Of a stretch of DNA of 64,000 bases, positions 37,963 to 45,308 are shown piece after piece. Position 1 is the first letter of the stretch, and the number at the start of each line of letters is the position of its first letter. The notes under the pieces were generated by a model that worked only from the letters and a program-made list of their open reading frames with translations, had not been told where the DNA came from and ran no database searches. This stretch comes from a bacterium. Lineage in GTDB: Bacteria; Myxococcota_A; UBA9160; UBA4427. Both the position numbers and the translations under genes were made by a program. Location of the stretch: contig JANSYR010000004.1 of assembly GCA_024742285.1 (NCBI GenBank), forward strand, positions 372,001-436,000, in the 5' to 3' direction.

Positions 37963-38457
37963 CTATGCGTCGGCCTCGCAGTGTTTCTGGACCTGGCGCA
38001 GGGTCGCGTCGACGTACTCGATCACGAGCTTCTGCACTTCGAGTCGGGGGATGACCTCGCCGATCACGGCGATCGAATTGGTCGCGACGACCTTCATGCC
38101 GACGCGCGTACGCGGACCGGTTTCGTCGCCGTCGTCGTGCAGCGTCAGCGTCTGGTCGAAGTGCAACGACCCGATGGTGATACGGCTCATCAATCGATCG
38201 TGACCGTCGGCGCGCATCACCTCGTCCTGCATCACGAGCGGAACGCGGTCGAGCTTGAAGCGCCACTGCGTCGTGCGCAGCGCGTTCTTCGTACTCGACG
38301 CTCGCGAACGATCCGTCGACTTCTTCGAGGCACGGGAGAGCTCGACGACGCCGAGGATCCGCTCGTCCCAGATCTCTCGTTCCCGTGGATCGACGAGGGC
38401 GTGCCAGACTCGTTCTCGAGGTGCGCCAATCGCGGCTGAGAGCGCAACGGTGATCAA
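37963..38457 (-). CDS. SRPBCC/START-like family protein
   Basis: The 164-residue protein has the helix-grip pattern of the SRPBCC superfamily. An N-terminal strand leads into APRERVWHALVDPREREIWDERI, several beta strands follow (about 60-130), and a long C-terminal helix ends with VIEYVDATLRQVQKHCEAD. Members bind hydrophobic ligands or aid polyketide and lipid chemistry. TTG at 38457 is the start, preceded by GAGGAGCG. No function can be assigned. Confidence 0.75.
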   Translation of the reverse strand: MITVALSAAIGAPRERVWHALVDPREREIWDERILGVVELSRASKKSTDRSRASSTKNALRTTQWRFKLDRVPLVMQDEVMRADGHDRLMSRITIGSLHFDQTLTLHDDGDETGPRTRVGMKVVATNSIAVIGEVIPRLEVQKLVIEYVDATLRQVQKHCEADA

Positions 38458-38601
38458 TGCGTGCGTCGCTCCTCGCCGAAATCATGCGGGCTCGACCCGG
38501 TGGATGCAAGCGAAAGGGCCCGTCGGGCGTCGCGATACGGTGTCATCGTGCGGCGCCGTGGGGTGAAACCCCGGTGTCGCGCCGGAAGGTCGCGCGTCGC
38601 G

Positions 38602-39615
38602 TCAGCCGCTCGAACGCTCGTGGTGCCGTTCGAGCGGACCCTCGACGCGATTCCGGCCACCCTGCTTCGCGCGATAGAGGGCCTGGTCGGCTTCCTCGAC
38701 GACTTCGCTCCATTCCGCGAAACGCTGGACATTGTGACGCGTGACCGAAGCATGGCCGAGAGAGAGGGTGAGGTGGGGCCGGGTCTTCGAGTCGGGGTGC
38801 GGGATCGCCTGCTCTTCGATCGCTTCGCGAACGCGATTCGCGACGACGCCCACCGCGTCGTGATCCGTTTCGGGCATCGCGATGAGGAACTCCTCACCGC
38901 CGTACCGATAGGCCGTGTCCGCGGTCCGTACCGATTCCGAGAGGAGCCTGGCGATCTCGCAGAGTGCCTGGTCACCCTGAAGGTGCCCGAGCGCGTCGTT
39001 GTAGTTCTTGAAGTGGTCGATGTCGAGCAGAATCACCGAGTACGCGTTGCCGTATCTGACCGAGAGCGCGTGCAGATCCTCGAGTTTCTCGGACATCGCG
39101 CGTCGGTTCAGGAGTCCCGTCAAGCCGTCGCGGATCGAGAGCTCTTCGAGCTTCGCGTTGGCCGCCTGGAGCTCAGCGGTTCGTGCCATGACCGCGACCT
39201 CGAGGTCCCGTCCGCGGCGTTCGAGGACGGTGTTCATCGCGGCCTGCAGCTCCATCAGGTTCACGATCCCCGACAGCTTGCCCTTGTCGTCCGTGATCGG
39301 GACACGGCGGAACTTGCGTTCCTTCATGATCCGGATGACTTCGCCCATGTTCGCGTTCTCGGAGAGCGTATGCACCGGGCTCGCCATGATCTCGCCGGCG
39401 CGAACGTCGTCGTAGCGCTTGCCTTCGAGGAGATGATCGAGGAAGGCGACCGCATCGCGCTCGGTGATCACGCCGGCGGGCACGCCGCTCTCGCACACGA
39501 CGAAGCAGCTATGGGCGCGCGAGTGCATCAGCGAAACGACTTCCGCGAGGGGCGTTTCCGGCGCGCCCATCAGGACGTCGCGATTCATGTGCTGCGAGAC
39601 CTTGTCGTCGATCAT
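38602..39615 (-). CDS. CBS-pair diguanylate cyclase
   Basis: The 337-residue protein has two N-terminal CBS motifs (about 8-135), a short helix linker and a GGDEF domain (about 165-325). The active site is intact as YGGEEF, and the RxxD inhibitory site lies five residues upstream (RTAD), so synthesis of cyclic di-GMP with product inhibition is expected. CBS pairs bind adenine nucleotides, so energy charge or a nucleotide may set its activity. There are no membrane segments. No effector or EAL protein is nearby. Confidence 0.93.
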   Translation of the reverse strand: MIDDKVSQHMNRDVLMGAPETPLAEVVSLMHSRAHSCFVVCESGVPAGVITERDAVAFLDHLLEGKRYDDVRAGEIMASPVHTLSENANMGEVIRIMKERKFRRVPITDDKGKLSGIVNLMELQAAMNTVLERRGRDLEVAVMARTAELQAANAKLEELSIRDGLTGLLNRRAMSEKLEDLHALSVRYGNAYSVILLDIDHFKNYNDALGHLQGDQALCEIARLLSESVRTADTAYRYGGEEFLIAMPETDHDAVGVVANRVREAIEEQAIPHPDSKTRPHLTLSLGHASVTRHNVQRFAEWSEVVEEADQALYRAKQGGRNRVEGPLERHHERSSG

Positions 39616-39777
39616 GTCGCCCGGCCGCTTCGCGAGAGAGACGTTCTCCGTAATCGGACTCTTCGACGCTCGCCGAGTTCCGCTGGAGACGGAACTCGAT
39701 GCTCGATGTTAGGCACGAGGACCTGCGCAGGGAAAACCCCGAGATCGCGGGTCGCAGGGCGACGGAGCGGTTCGGGC

Positions 39778-40140
39778 TCAGGCGCGGATGGCGATTCGCT
39801 GTCCGAGCGCGGCGGAACCCGTTCGCTGATAGGCGGCGACGGCACTGCCGCTTCGCGGAGTGATCGGCGATGCCGCCGTCGTGTTCTCGCGCGGGCCGTA
39901 GGTCGCGGGTGTCGAGGAGGTCTCGGCCGCATCCTCGGCCGGACCCTCGGCGGGAGCAGGTCCGGTCGCGGCGCGCGAGAGGGAAAGCTTGATCCCGTCG
40001 CCCTTTCTCTCCCGAGAGGGCGCTGCGGGCTCCGTGCGTTCCGGACGGCGGGGGCCACGGGACGGCTCGACCGCAAGGTCTTGCGCGTACTGGACCAGCT
40101 TTTCCAGACCGGAGATCGCCACGGTTCCCTCCGCCCGCAC
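39778..40140 (-). CDS. Hypothetical Pro/Ala-rich protein
   Basis: The 120-residue frame starts at GTG 40140 and ends at 39778. The N-terminal helix (ISGLEKLVQYAQDLAVE), the GDGIKLSLSRAA segment and the C-terminal VAAYQRTGSAALGQRI look like real protein around a low-complexity Pro/Ser/Ala middle. There is no family match that I know. The opposite strand is also open, which weakens the case. It lies between the hydrolase and the diguanylate cyclase on the same strand. Confidence 0.5.
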   Translation of the reverse strand: MRAEGTVAISGLEKLVQYAQDLAVEPSRGPRRPERTEPAAPSRERKGDGIKLSLSRAATGPAPAEGPAEDAAETSSTPATYGPRENTTAASPITPRSGSAVAAYQRTGSAALGQRIAIRA

Positions 40141-40254
40141 GCCGCCGCGCGGGCCTTCCCTCAGCGAATCGCCGGGACCCGCGAGGCGCTTGAGTTTCGC
40201 GTGCAGAATCCGGGCGATGGCCCGGTCGGCCGCTCGGGGCGAAACCCGATTCGA

Positions 40255-41094
40255 CTAGGCTGAATCCCCGGGTGCGAGCCCTTCGCGTTCGACGAACGCG
40301 GCGATCGCGTCGAGGAGGCGATCGGGCTGGTCGACGGCCACGTGATGGCCCGCGTCGGGGACGACTGCGAGGCTTCCGCGAGGCAGGACGCGGGCGAGCT
40401 CCTCCGCGGCTTCCTGGGAGAGGAGTCGACTGTCCCCGCCGCGGACGAGGAGGACCGGACAGCGCACGTCCGCAGGGTCCGGGCGAGGTCGCGACGGCAG
40501 TCCGAACCAGGCGGGGTCGAACTTGTACCCGAAGCGCCCGTCCGGCTCCTCGCGGACCGAGCGGCGGGCGATCGAGAGGCGAAGTGACTCGTCCGCGTGA
40601 CTCGACTCGGGGAGGAAGCGGAAACGCTGGATCGCCTCTTCGCGCGTGGCATAGGTCCGCCGCAATGCGAGGGCGAGGCGTGCGCGACGTCCCGAGCCGC
40701 GTTCGCTGCCCCGGGCCAGGTCGATCAGGACGACACTTCGCGTCGCGGGGAAACGACTCGCGTGATCGAAGGCGACCGCCGCGCCCATCGAGTGGCCGAT
40801 CAGGTGGACGTCGTCGCGGCCGAGCCAGCTGAGCAGCGCTTCGAGGTCGAGGTTGAAGGCGCCGACTTCCCGCTCCTCGGGAAAGTCCGAATCGCCGTGC
40901 CCCCTGAAGTCGAGTGCGAAGCGGGGGCCGCGGTAGGCGAGGCGACCGACCAGATGGGTCCACCAATGGGCGTGGGCGCCGCCGCCGTGGAGGAAGACGA
41001 CGGGTGCATCGTCGGATTCCGTCCTCCACTCGAGGCAGTGGAGACGGATGTCGCCGGGCGCGGGAATCGTATGGACGAGCGGGTCTCGGGGCAT
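40255..41094 (-). CDS. Alpha/beta hydrolase
   Basis: The 279-residue protein has the alpha/beta-hydrolase fold with the oxyanion loop VFLHGGGAHAHWW, the nucleophile elbow GHSMGAA (Ser catalytic), an acidic residue in LLVRGGDSRLLS and the catalytic His in PDAGHHVAVDQPD. A lid is inserted at about 150-195. The substrate is unknown. A sigma-70-like promoter lies upstream at 41188-41216. Confidence 0.92.
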   Translation of the reverse strand: MPRDPLVHTIPAPGDIRLHCLEWRTESDDAPVVFLHGGGAHAHWWTHLVGRLAYRGPRFALDFRGHGDSDFPEEREVGAFNLDLEALLSWLGRDDVHLIGHSMGAAVAFDHASRFPATRSVVLIDLARGSERGSGRRARLALALRRTYATREEAIQRFRFLPESSHADESLRLSIARRSVREEPDGRFGYKFDPAWFGLPSRPRPDPADVRCPVLLVRGGDSRLLSQEAAEELARVLPRGSLAVVPDAGHHVAVDQPDRLLDAIAAFVEREGLAPGDSA

Positions 41095-41187
41095 GTCCTG
41101 GGTGTCGTCGGGGCGGTCCGGCGTCCGGTCGGGATCGGGCGGGAGAGGCGCTCTCGACCCCGGATCCGGGCTTTTCGGTTACGGCGT

Positions 41188-41216
41188 AGCATACGAGATT
41201 CCACTGCAATACCCAA
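41188..41216 (-). promoter_or_regulatory. Possible promoter of the alpha/beta hydrolase gene
   Basis: On the minus strand TTGGGT (41216-41211) and TATGCT (41193-41188) are 17 bp apart, with transcription likely near 41181, 87 bp before the hydrolase start. The -35 match is only moderate. Confidence 0.4.
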
Positions 41217-41401
41217 CGTTTGGCGCGACTCGCGAGACTTGACTCCATGTTCATGAAGGCGCGTGCGAACGAAGAACAAACGGTGGTTGGGGAACGAACG
41301 TCTCGCCAGCCGGTCGAAATCGGGAGGCTCGTGGTCGTTTCGGGGCCGTTTCCGGAAACGCTCGATTTCGGCAAGGAGAGGGCGAATGGCGGCGTTTTCG
41401 A

Positions 41402-41429
41402 TTGACAGGAATCGCGAAACGTTTATGAT
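41402..41429 (+). promoter_or_regulatory. Sigma-70 promoter of the histone gene
   Basis: TTGACA (41402-41407), a 16-bp spacer and TATGAT (41424-41429) form a near-consensus promoter. Transcription would begin near 41436 and give a leader of about 160 bases before the histone ATG at 41597. The strong match fits the high expression expected of a chromatin protein. Confidence 0.75.
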
Positions 41430-41596
41430 CGCGCCGTTTGACGGGGTTTCCCGGCCGAACGCGTTTATCTGGGGGAGTCAGACGAATCGGTTCGACCCGC
41501 AGTGGGTTCGTTCCAGGGTTCGCTGGCGGAACGCGAAGCGAGACGAAGGCGCAAGCTCTCGATCGACTTCGCTTCGACGAGTGAGAGGAAGCCAAC

Positions 41597-41809
41597 ATGG
41601 CAGCCAAGAAGAAGAAGAAGGCAGCGAAGAAGGGCAAGCCCGCCGAGCTCATCATCTCGAAGGCTCGGGTGAAGGCCGCGGTCAAGAAGTGCAACGTGGG
41701 CGGTGAGTTCTACGGTGCGCTCGACGCGGCGGTCCGCGACCTGATCAAGGAAGCGGAAGGCCGAGCCCAGGGCAACAAGCGCAAGACGCTGAAGGCCGTC
41801 GACCTCTAG
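41597..41809 (+). CDS. Bacterial histone-fold protein with lysine-rich N-terminal tail
   Basis: The 70-residue protein has a lysine-rich tail (residues 1-14, ten Lys) followed by a histone fold: helix 1 about 18-31, helix 2 about 36-57, then RKTLKAVDL (62-70). That last stretch matches the archaeal histone motif RKTIKAED. R62 and D69 keep the spacing of the histone Arg-Asp clamp, and the RKT triad is intact. Helix 3 is nearly absent, as in short bacterial histones such as the Bdellovibrio type. It should bind DNA as a dimer and help organise the nucleoid. GAGAGGAAG precedes the ATG. The gene has its own promoter and terminator. Confidence 0.85.
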   Translation: MAAKKKKKAAKKGKPAELIISKARVKAAVKKCNVGGEFYGALDAAVRDLIKEAEGRAQGNKRKTLKAVDL

Positions 41810-42081
41810 CTTTCGAGGTCACCCGTTGTTCATCCGCGTTGCTTCGTGGGGGACAGCGCAGCCCAGGGCGATCGAGCTTCCTGGGCAATTCGACCTCGAT
41901 GAATGCGAGAGAGACGGTGCTCTTGAGCTGCAGTACGGATGCCGTCGTTGCCTCCCCGAGGCGACGCTGGCGGCCGGCCCCCCGGTTGTTTTCGAACCCC
42001 CGGAGACTGCGTTTCGGCTCGAGGGTTGCCTGACTGCCGATCGATCCGGCGCGACGCGGTCGCGATCGGATCTGGCCAAAG
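41810..42081 (+). other. Histone mRNA 3' region
   Basis: This stretch of about 270 bp lies between the histone stop and its terminator. A plus-strand frame runs through it from 41826, but it continues antisense into the DUF6178 gene and looks accidental. No strong hairpin was seen before the terminator. Confidence 0.35.
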
Positions 42082-42112
42082 AAAAGGCCCGCTGCGCTGC
42101 AGCGGGCCTTTT
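42082..42112. terminator. Bidirectional intrinsic terminator
   Basis: AAAAGGCCCGCTGC (42082-42095) pairs perfectly with GCAGCGGGCCTTTT (42099-42112) around a GCT loop. It gives a U-tract in both directions, so it ends both the histone transcript and the convergent DUF6178 transcript. Confidence 0.92.
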
Positions 42113-42143
42113 CGTTTCCGGCGCCCGGGGGAGCGCAACGGCC

Positions 42144-43364
42144 CTAGTGGACGGTGGCATCCTCGTTCGGCGAAGCGTCGTCCTCGTCTTCCTCGTCTTC
42201 GGTGATCGAAGTGGGGAGCGCAGCCTCGCGGTCGAGATTGGTGCCGACCCGGAAGAGACGCTCGAGGGGAACGCGGCGAAGCGTCTCCTCGAGAGAGAGG
42301 CCGTTCTCCCCGGCGACGTGTTCGAGTCCGTCGCTGGCGAAGCGCGTCGCCTTGTCGATGGCGCCCGGCAGGGATTCCGGATCGCCGAGCTCCATCCGGT
42401 CGGCGACGGCGATCCGGTTCGAGAGCGCGATCAGCCCGTAGAAGACGGCGCTTCGCTCGTCGGCGGTGAGCTCGCGGGTCGCGCGGAAGAGCGCGCGCTC
42501 GTCGCTCGCGATCCCGGGGAGCTCGGTGATCCAGACTGGCAGCGCCCAGCTCGCCAGGTCGAGGGCCTTCGTCTCGGCCGGAACGGTCGTCATCGCCTCC
42601 GGTCGCATGAACCCGTAGATGCGCATCGACGCGTCCCACGACGGGAAGCCCAGATCTTCCAGGCGGCCCGTTCTCCAGCGAAGGGCCCACTCCTCGTTCT
42701 CCGTCTGCAGCTCTTCCTTCACGGCCTGGATCACGCGGAAGTAGAGCCAGTAGTCGCCCTGGAAGAGCGAGTGGAGCAGGCTGAGCATCGGCGCGAGGTC
42801 GTCCTTCGGGTCCTTCGCGACGAAGTAGAACTGTCCTTCGAGGGTCTGCCCACCGTCCGGCGGCTGCCAGTCCGGGTCCTCCTGCTCGCTCGGCTTGAGG
42901 TGGACGTCGACGTGGTTGCGCAGGTAGATGACGAGCATCTCCGGGTCGACGGCGCGGGCGGCACGCAGGAGCGTCTCGTCTTCGGCGGAGGCGAGCGCCG
43001 CGACCCATCCGTCGAGCCGCGTGGGGTCGATCGTCAGGCCGGCCCAGGCGTCGAGGTCGAAGCTCGTGACGATCTGGGCGTCCGTCGCCATCGGCAGCAG
43101 CCAGCTCGCGTCGTCGAGGCCGATCGAGCGGCACGTGTACGTGAACTCGGCTTCGGGGATGAGCGGAATCACGTCTTCCGGGCTGGGGAGCAGCTCGATC
43201 ACCTGGCGGCGGATCGAGAGCGGTGCTTCGCAGACGACGGTCGCCTGTTGCTCGGCCGGAAGCGACGCGAGCGCGCGCTCCGCTTCGCGCCGGTCGTCTC
43301 GGGCCAGCTTGAGGAGGCGGCGCGCCTCCGGCACGAATGCGCGGGGGAGGTCCATGGCGCGCAC
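42144..43364 (-). CDS. DUF6178 family protein
   Basis: The 406-residue soluble protein has a helical N-terminal part (PEARRLLKLARDDRREAERAL, then ALPAEQQATVV-like repeats), a central part with LVIYLRNHVDVHLKPSEQED and FYFVAKDPKDD, and a conserved-looking C-terminus ending in LERLFRVGTNLDREA before an acidic tail. This matches my recollection of the uncharacterised DUF6178 family from deltaproteobacteria. No enzymatic motif is seen. GTG 43364 or the ATG three codons later may be the start. It is convergent with the histone gene. Confidence 0.7.
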   Translation of the reverse strand: MRAMDLPRAFVPEARRLLKLARDDRREAERALASLPAEQQATVVCEAPLSIRRQVIELLPSPEDVIPLIPEAEFTYTCRSIGLDDASWLLPMATDAQIVTSFDLDAWAGLTIDPTRLDGWVAALASAEDETLLRAARAVDPEMLVIYLRNHVDVHLKPSEQEDPDWQPPDGGQTLEGQFYFVAKDPKDDLAPMLSLLHSLFQGDYWLYFRVIQAVKEELQTENEEWALRWRTGRLEDLGFPSWDASMRIYGFMRPEAMTTVPAETKALDLASWALPVWITELPGIASDERALFRATRELTADERSAVFYGLIALSNRIAVADRMELGDPESLPGAIDKATRFASDGLEHVAGENGLSLEETLRRVPLERLFRVGTNLDREAALPTSITEDEEDEDDASPNEDATVH

Positions 43365-43435
43365 CCTAGCAGGCCGGTCCGCGATCCGCGCGGCGATCGT
43401 CGAGGGGCCCCGCGCAGGGGCGCTAAGGTCGGATC

Positions 43436-44080
43436 GTGGACATCGATCACGTACGCAGGAAGCTCGCCGGCCATCGGCCCGAGCCGCTCGCCATCGAGGA
43501 GCACCGCAAGGCAGCCGTCGCCGTCGTCCTGCGGGAGGGCCCCCGCTCCGCCGAGGTCCTGCTGATCGAGCGCGCCCTCCACCCCCACGACCCCTGGTCG
43601 GGCCACATGGCCTTTCCCGGCGGAAGGATGGAAGAGGCGGACGATTCGACGCGAACGACCGCGGCCCGGGAGACCTTCGAGGAGGTCGGGCTCTCGCTCG
43701 AGGGCGCCGAGTACCTCGGGCATGTGGACGAGCTGACCGGCAACCGCCGGACGACGCCGAGCCTCGTGGTGTCGGCGCACGCCTTCCATGTCCGCGAACA
43801 CGGCGAGTTCGCGCTCGACCCGACCGAGGTCCAGCAGGCCTTCTGGTTCCCGCTGGCCGGTCTCCATGATCGGGAGCGGCAGGTCGAGCACGTCATCAAG
43901 GACATGCCCGACGCGCGCTTTCCCGGCGTGCTGGTCGGCGAGCCCGGCCGCCACGTGGTCTGGGGGCTCACCTTCCGCTTCCTCGACCGGATGCTCCAGA
44001 CGATCGAGCATCCCTTCGACCGAACCTGGGGCAACCTCTCGACCCTGGTCGACGCCTCGGGCAGGCCGCGCTTTCGTTAG
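43436..44080 (+). CDS. NUDIX hydrolase, CoA pyrophosphatase-like
   Basis: The 214-residue protein has a NUDIX box, GGRMEEADDS...AARETFEEVGL (about 62-84), preceded by HPHDPWSGHMAFPGG, the pattern of NudL/CoA pyrophosphatases that hydrolyse CoA and related nucleotides. GTG 43436 is the start. Its stop overlaps the zinc-ribbon gene's stop, TTAG tail to tail. Confidence 0.88.
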   Translation: MDIDHVRRKLAGHRPEPLAIEEHRKAAVAVVLREGPRSAEVLLIERALHPHDPWSGHMAFPGGRMEEADDSTRTTAARETFEEVGLSLEGAEYLGHVDELTGNRRTTPSLVVSAHAFHVREHGEFALDPTEVQQAFWFPLAGLHDRERQVEHVIKDMPDARFPGVLVGEPGRHVVWGLTFRFLDRMLQTIEHPFDRTWGNLSTLVDASGRPRFR

Positions 44081-44277
44081 GCCTCCCGCGCGTCCTCGAA
44101 GCCACGGCATCGTACGACCGGCGTCGGCGGGTACCTCCGGAACGACGGATCGTCGTCCGCACGTCCGCAGCGGTAGAAGATCGCGCCGCGCTTCGTGTCC
44201 TGTCGCTTCACGAAGCGGCAGGCGGAGCAGAGGCCCACGTTCGGATCGGGTCTCGGATCTGCGTCTTCGTTGCCCAT
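44077..44277 (-). CDS. Small zinc-ribbon-like protein
   Basis: The 66-residue protein has four cysteines: CSAC near residue 17, then a single Cys in FYRCGR and another in VRCRGF. This suggests a small zinc-binding ribbon. I recall similar short uncharacterised proteins with RYPPxPVxxCxGFE in many bacteria. The function is unknown. Its start is at ATG 44277 and its stop overlaps that of the NUDIX gene. Confidence 0.7.
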   Translation of the reverse strand: MGNEDADPRPDPNVGLCSACRFVKRQDTKRGAIFYRCGRADDDPSFRRYPPTPVVRCRGFEDAREA

Positions 44278-44315
44278 CCGGACAGTCTAACGGCGGACGA
44301 GTACACTCTGCGCCC

Positions 44316-45257
44316 ATGTCGGACTTCCTGGATCGTCTGCAGGCACGGCTCGAGCCGATCCTCGAGCGCATCGAGCGTCTCCTCGCGGGCTTCGTCGGCG
44401 ATCTGCCGGGGATCCTGACCTTCGAGCGCCACCCCGCGTTCCGCTGGCGCTCGGCCCGCGGCGTGGGTCGGCTCGAACCGATCGGGACGATCTCGGGCTT
44501 CGACCTCGACAGCCTGATCGGTGCCGACCGCGCGGTCGAGGCCCTGGACCGGAACACGCGCCAGCTGATCGGCGGTCTGCCCTACAACGACGTGCTGCTC
44601 TACGGCGATCGTGGGACGGGGAAATCCTCGGCGGTGCGCGGGCTGCTCAGTCGCTACGCGGACGAGGGGCTCCGGATCATCGAGGTGGATCGCGGCGACC
44701 TGGCGGAGCTGCCGGAGCTGCTCGCGATGCTGCGCGAAGGAACCCGCGAGGCACCCGACGCCTTCTCCTTCCTCGTCTTCTGTGACGATCTCTCCTTCGG
44801 CGGGAACGAGCACGGCTTCCGCGAACTCAAGGCGGCCCTCGAAGGCGGCGTCGAGGCGCGACCCGCCCGGGTGTGCGTCGTGGCGACCAGCAACCGACGC
44901 CATCTCCTTCCCGAGACCATGGACGAGAATCGGCAGGCCTGGGTCGACGCCGACAACGAGCTCCACCACGGCGAGGCCCTCGAAGAGAAGCTCGCCCTGT
45001 CGGATCGCTTCGGCCTCGTGCTCGGCTTCTATGCCTGCGATCAGCCGACCTATCTGGCGATCGTCGAGCACTGGCTCGCAGAGGCGGGGCTCGACGGCCT
45101 CGACGAGACGGGTCGCGCGGCGGCGCTTCGTTACTCGCTCGAGCGCGGAGGCCGCAGTGGACGGATCGCGCGGCAGTTCGCCAACGAGTGGATCGGACGT
45201 GTCCGACTCGGCGAGACGCCGACGCCGGACGCGCCGGGGCGCCCGGTCGGGCGCTGA
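44316..45257 (+). CDS. DUF815 family AAA ATPase
   Basis: The 313-residue protein has an N-terminal region, a conserved linker (DLDSLIGADRAVEALDRNT), Walker A GDRGTGKSS (about 95-105), a Walker B-like FLVFCDDLSF and a sensor segment RVCVVATSNRRHLLP, as in the DUF815 ATPase family. Its biological role is not established. The ATG at 44316 is the start, although the frame is open far upstream inside the NUDIX gene. Confidence 0.88.
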   Translation: MSDFLDRLQARLEPILERIERLLAGFVGDLPGILTFERHPAFRWRSARGVGRLEPIGTISGFDLDSLIGADRAVEALDRNTRQLIGGLPYNDVLLYGDRGTGKSSAVRGLLSRYADEGLRIIEVDRGDLAELPELLAMLREGTREAPDAFSFLVFCDDLSFGGNEHGFRELKAALEGGVEARPARVCVVATSNRRHLLPETMDENRQAWVDADNELHHGEALEEKLALSDRFGLVLGFYACDQPTYLAIVEHWLAEAGLDGLDETGRAAALRYSLERGGRSGRIARQFANEWIGRVRLGETPTPDAPGRPVGR

Positions 45258-45308
45258 TCGGACGGCGATCCGACGCGTGAGCGTGCGCGACGCGTCCGTC
45301 GATCGCGC

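Larger units (their letters stand above)
41095..41596. other. Divergent promoter region of hydrolase and histone genes
   Basis: This 500-bp gap holds one minus-strand promoter candidate (41188-41216) and one strong plus-strand promoter (41402-41429). The remainder, including a roughly 160-base untranslated leader of the histone mRNA (about 41436-41596), has no ORF that I trust. The region is richer in A and T than the surrounding genes. Confidence 0.5.

Noticed and set aside
41826-42140. Plus-strand ORF start after the histone gene
   Set aside because: The frame reads through the terminator and continues antisense to DUF6178, with no ribosome site or family resemblance.
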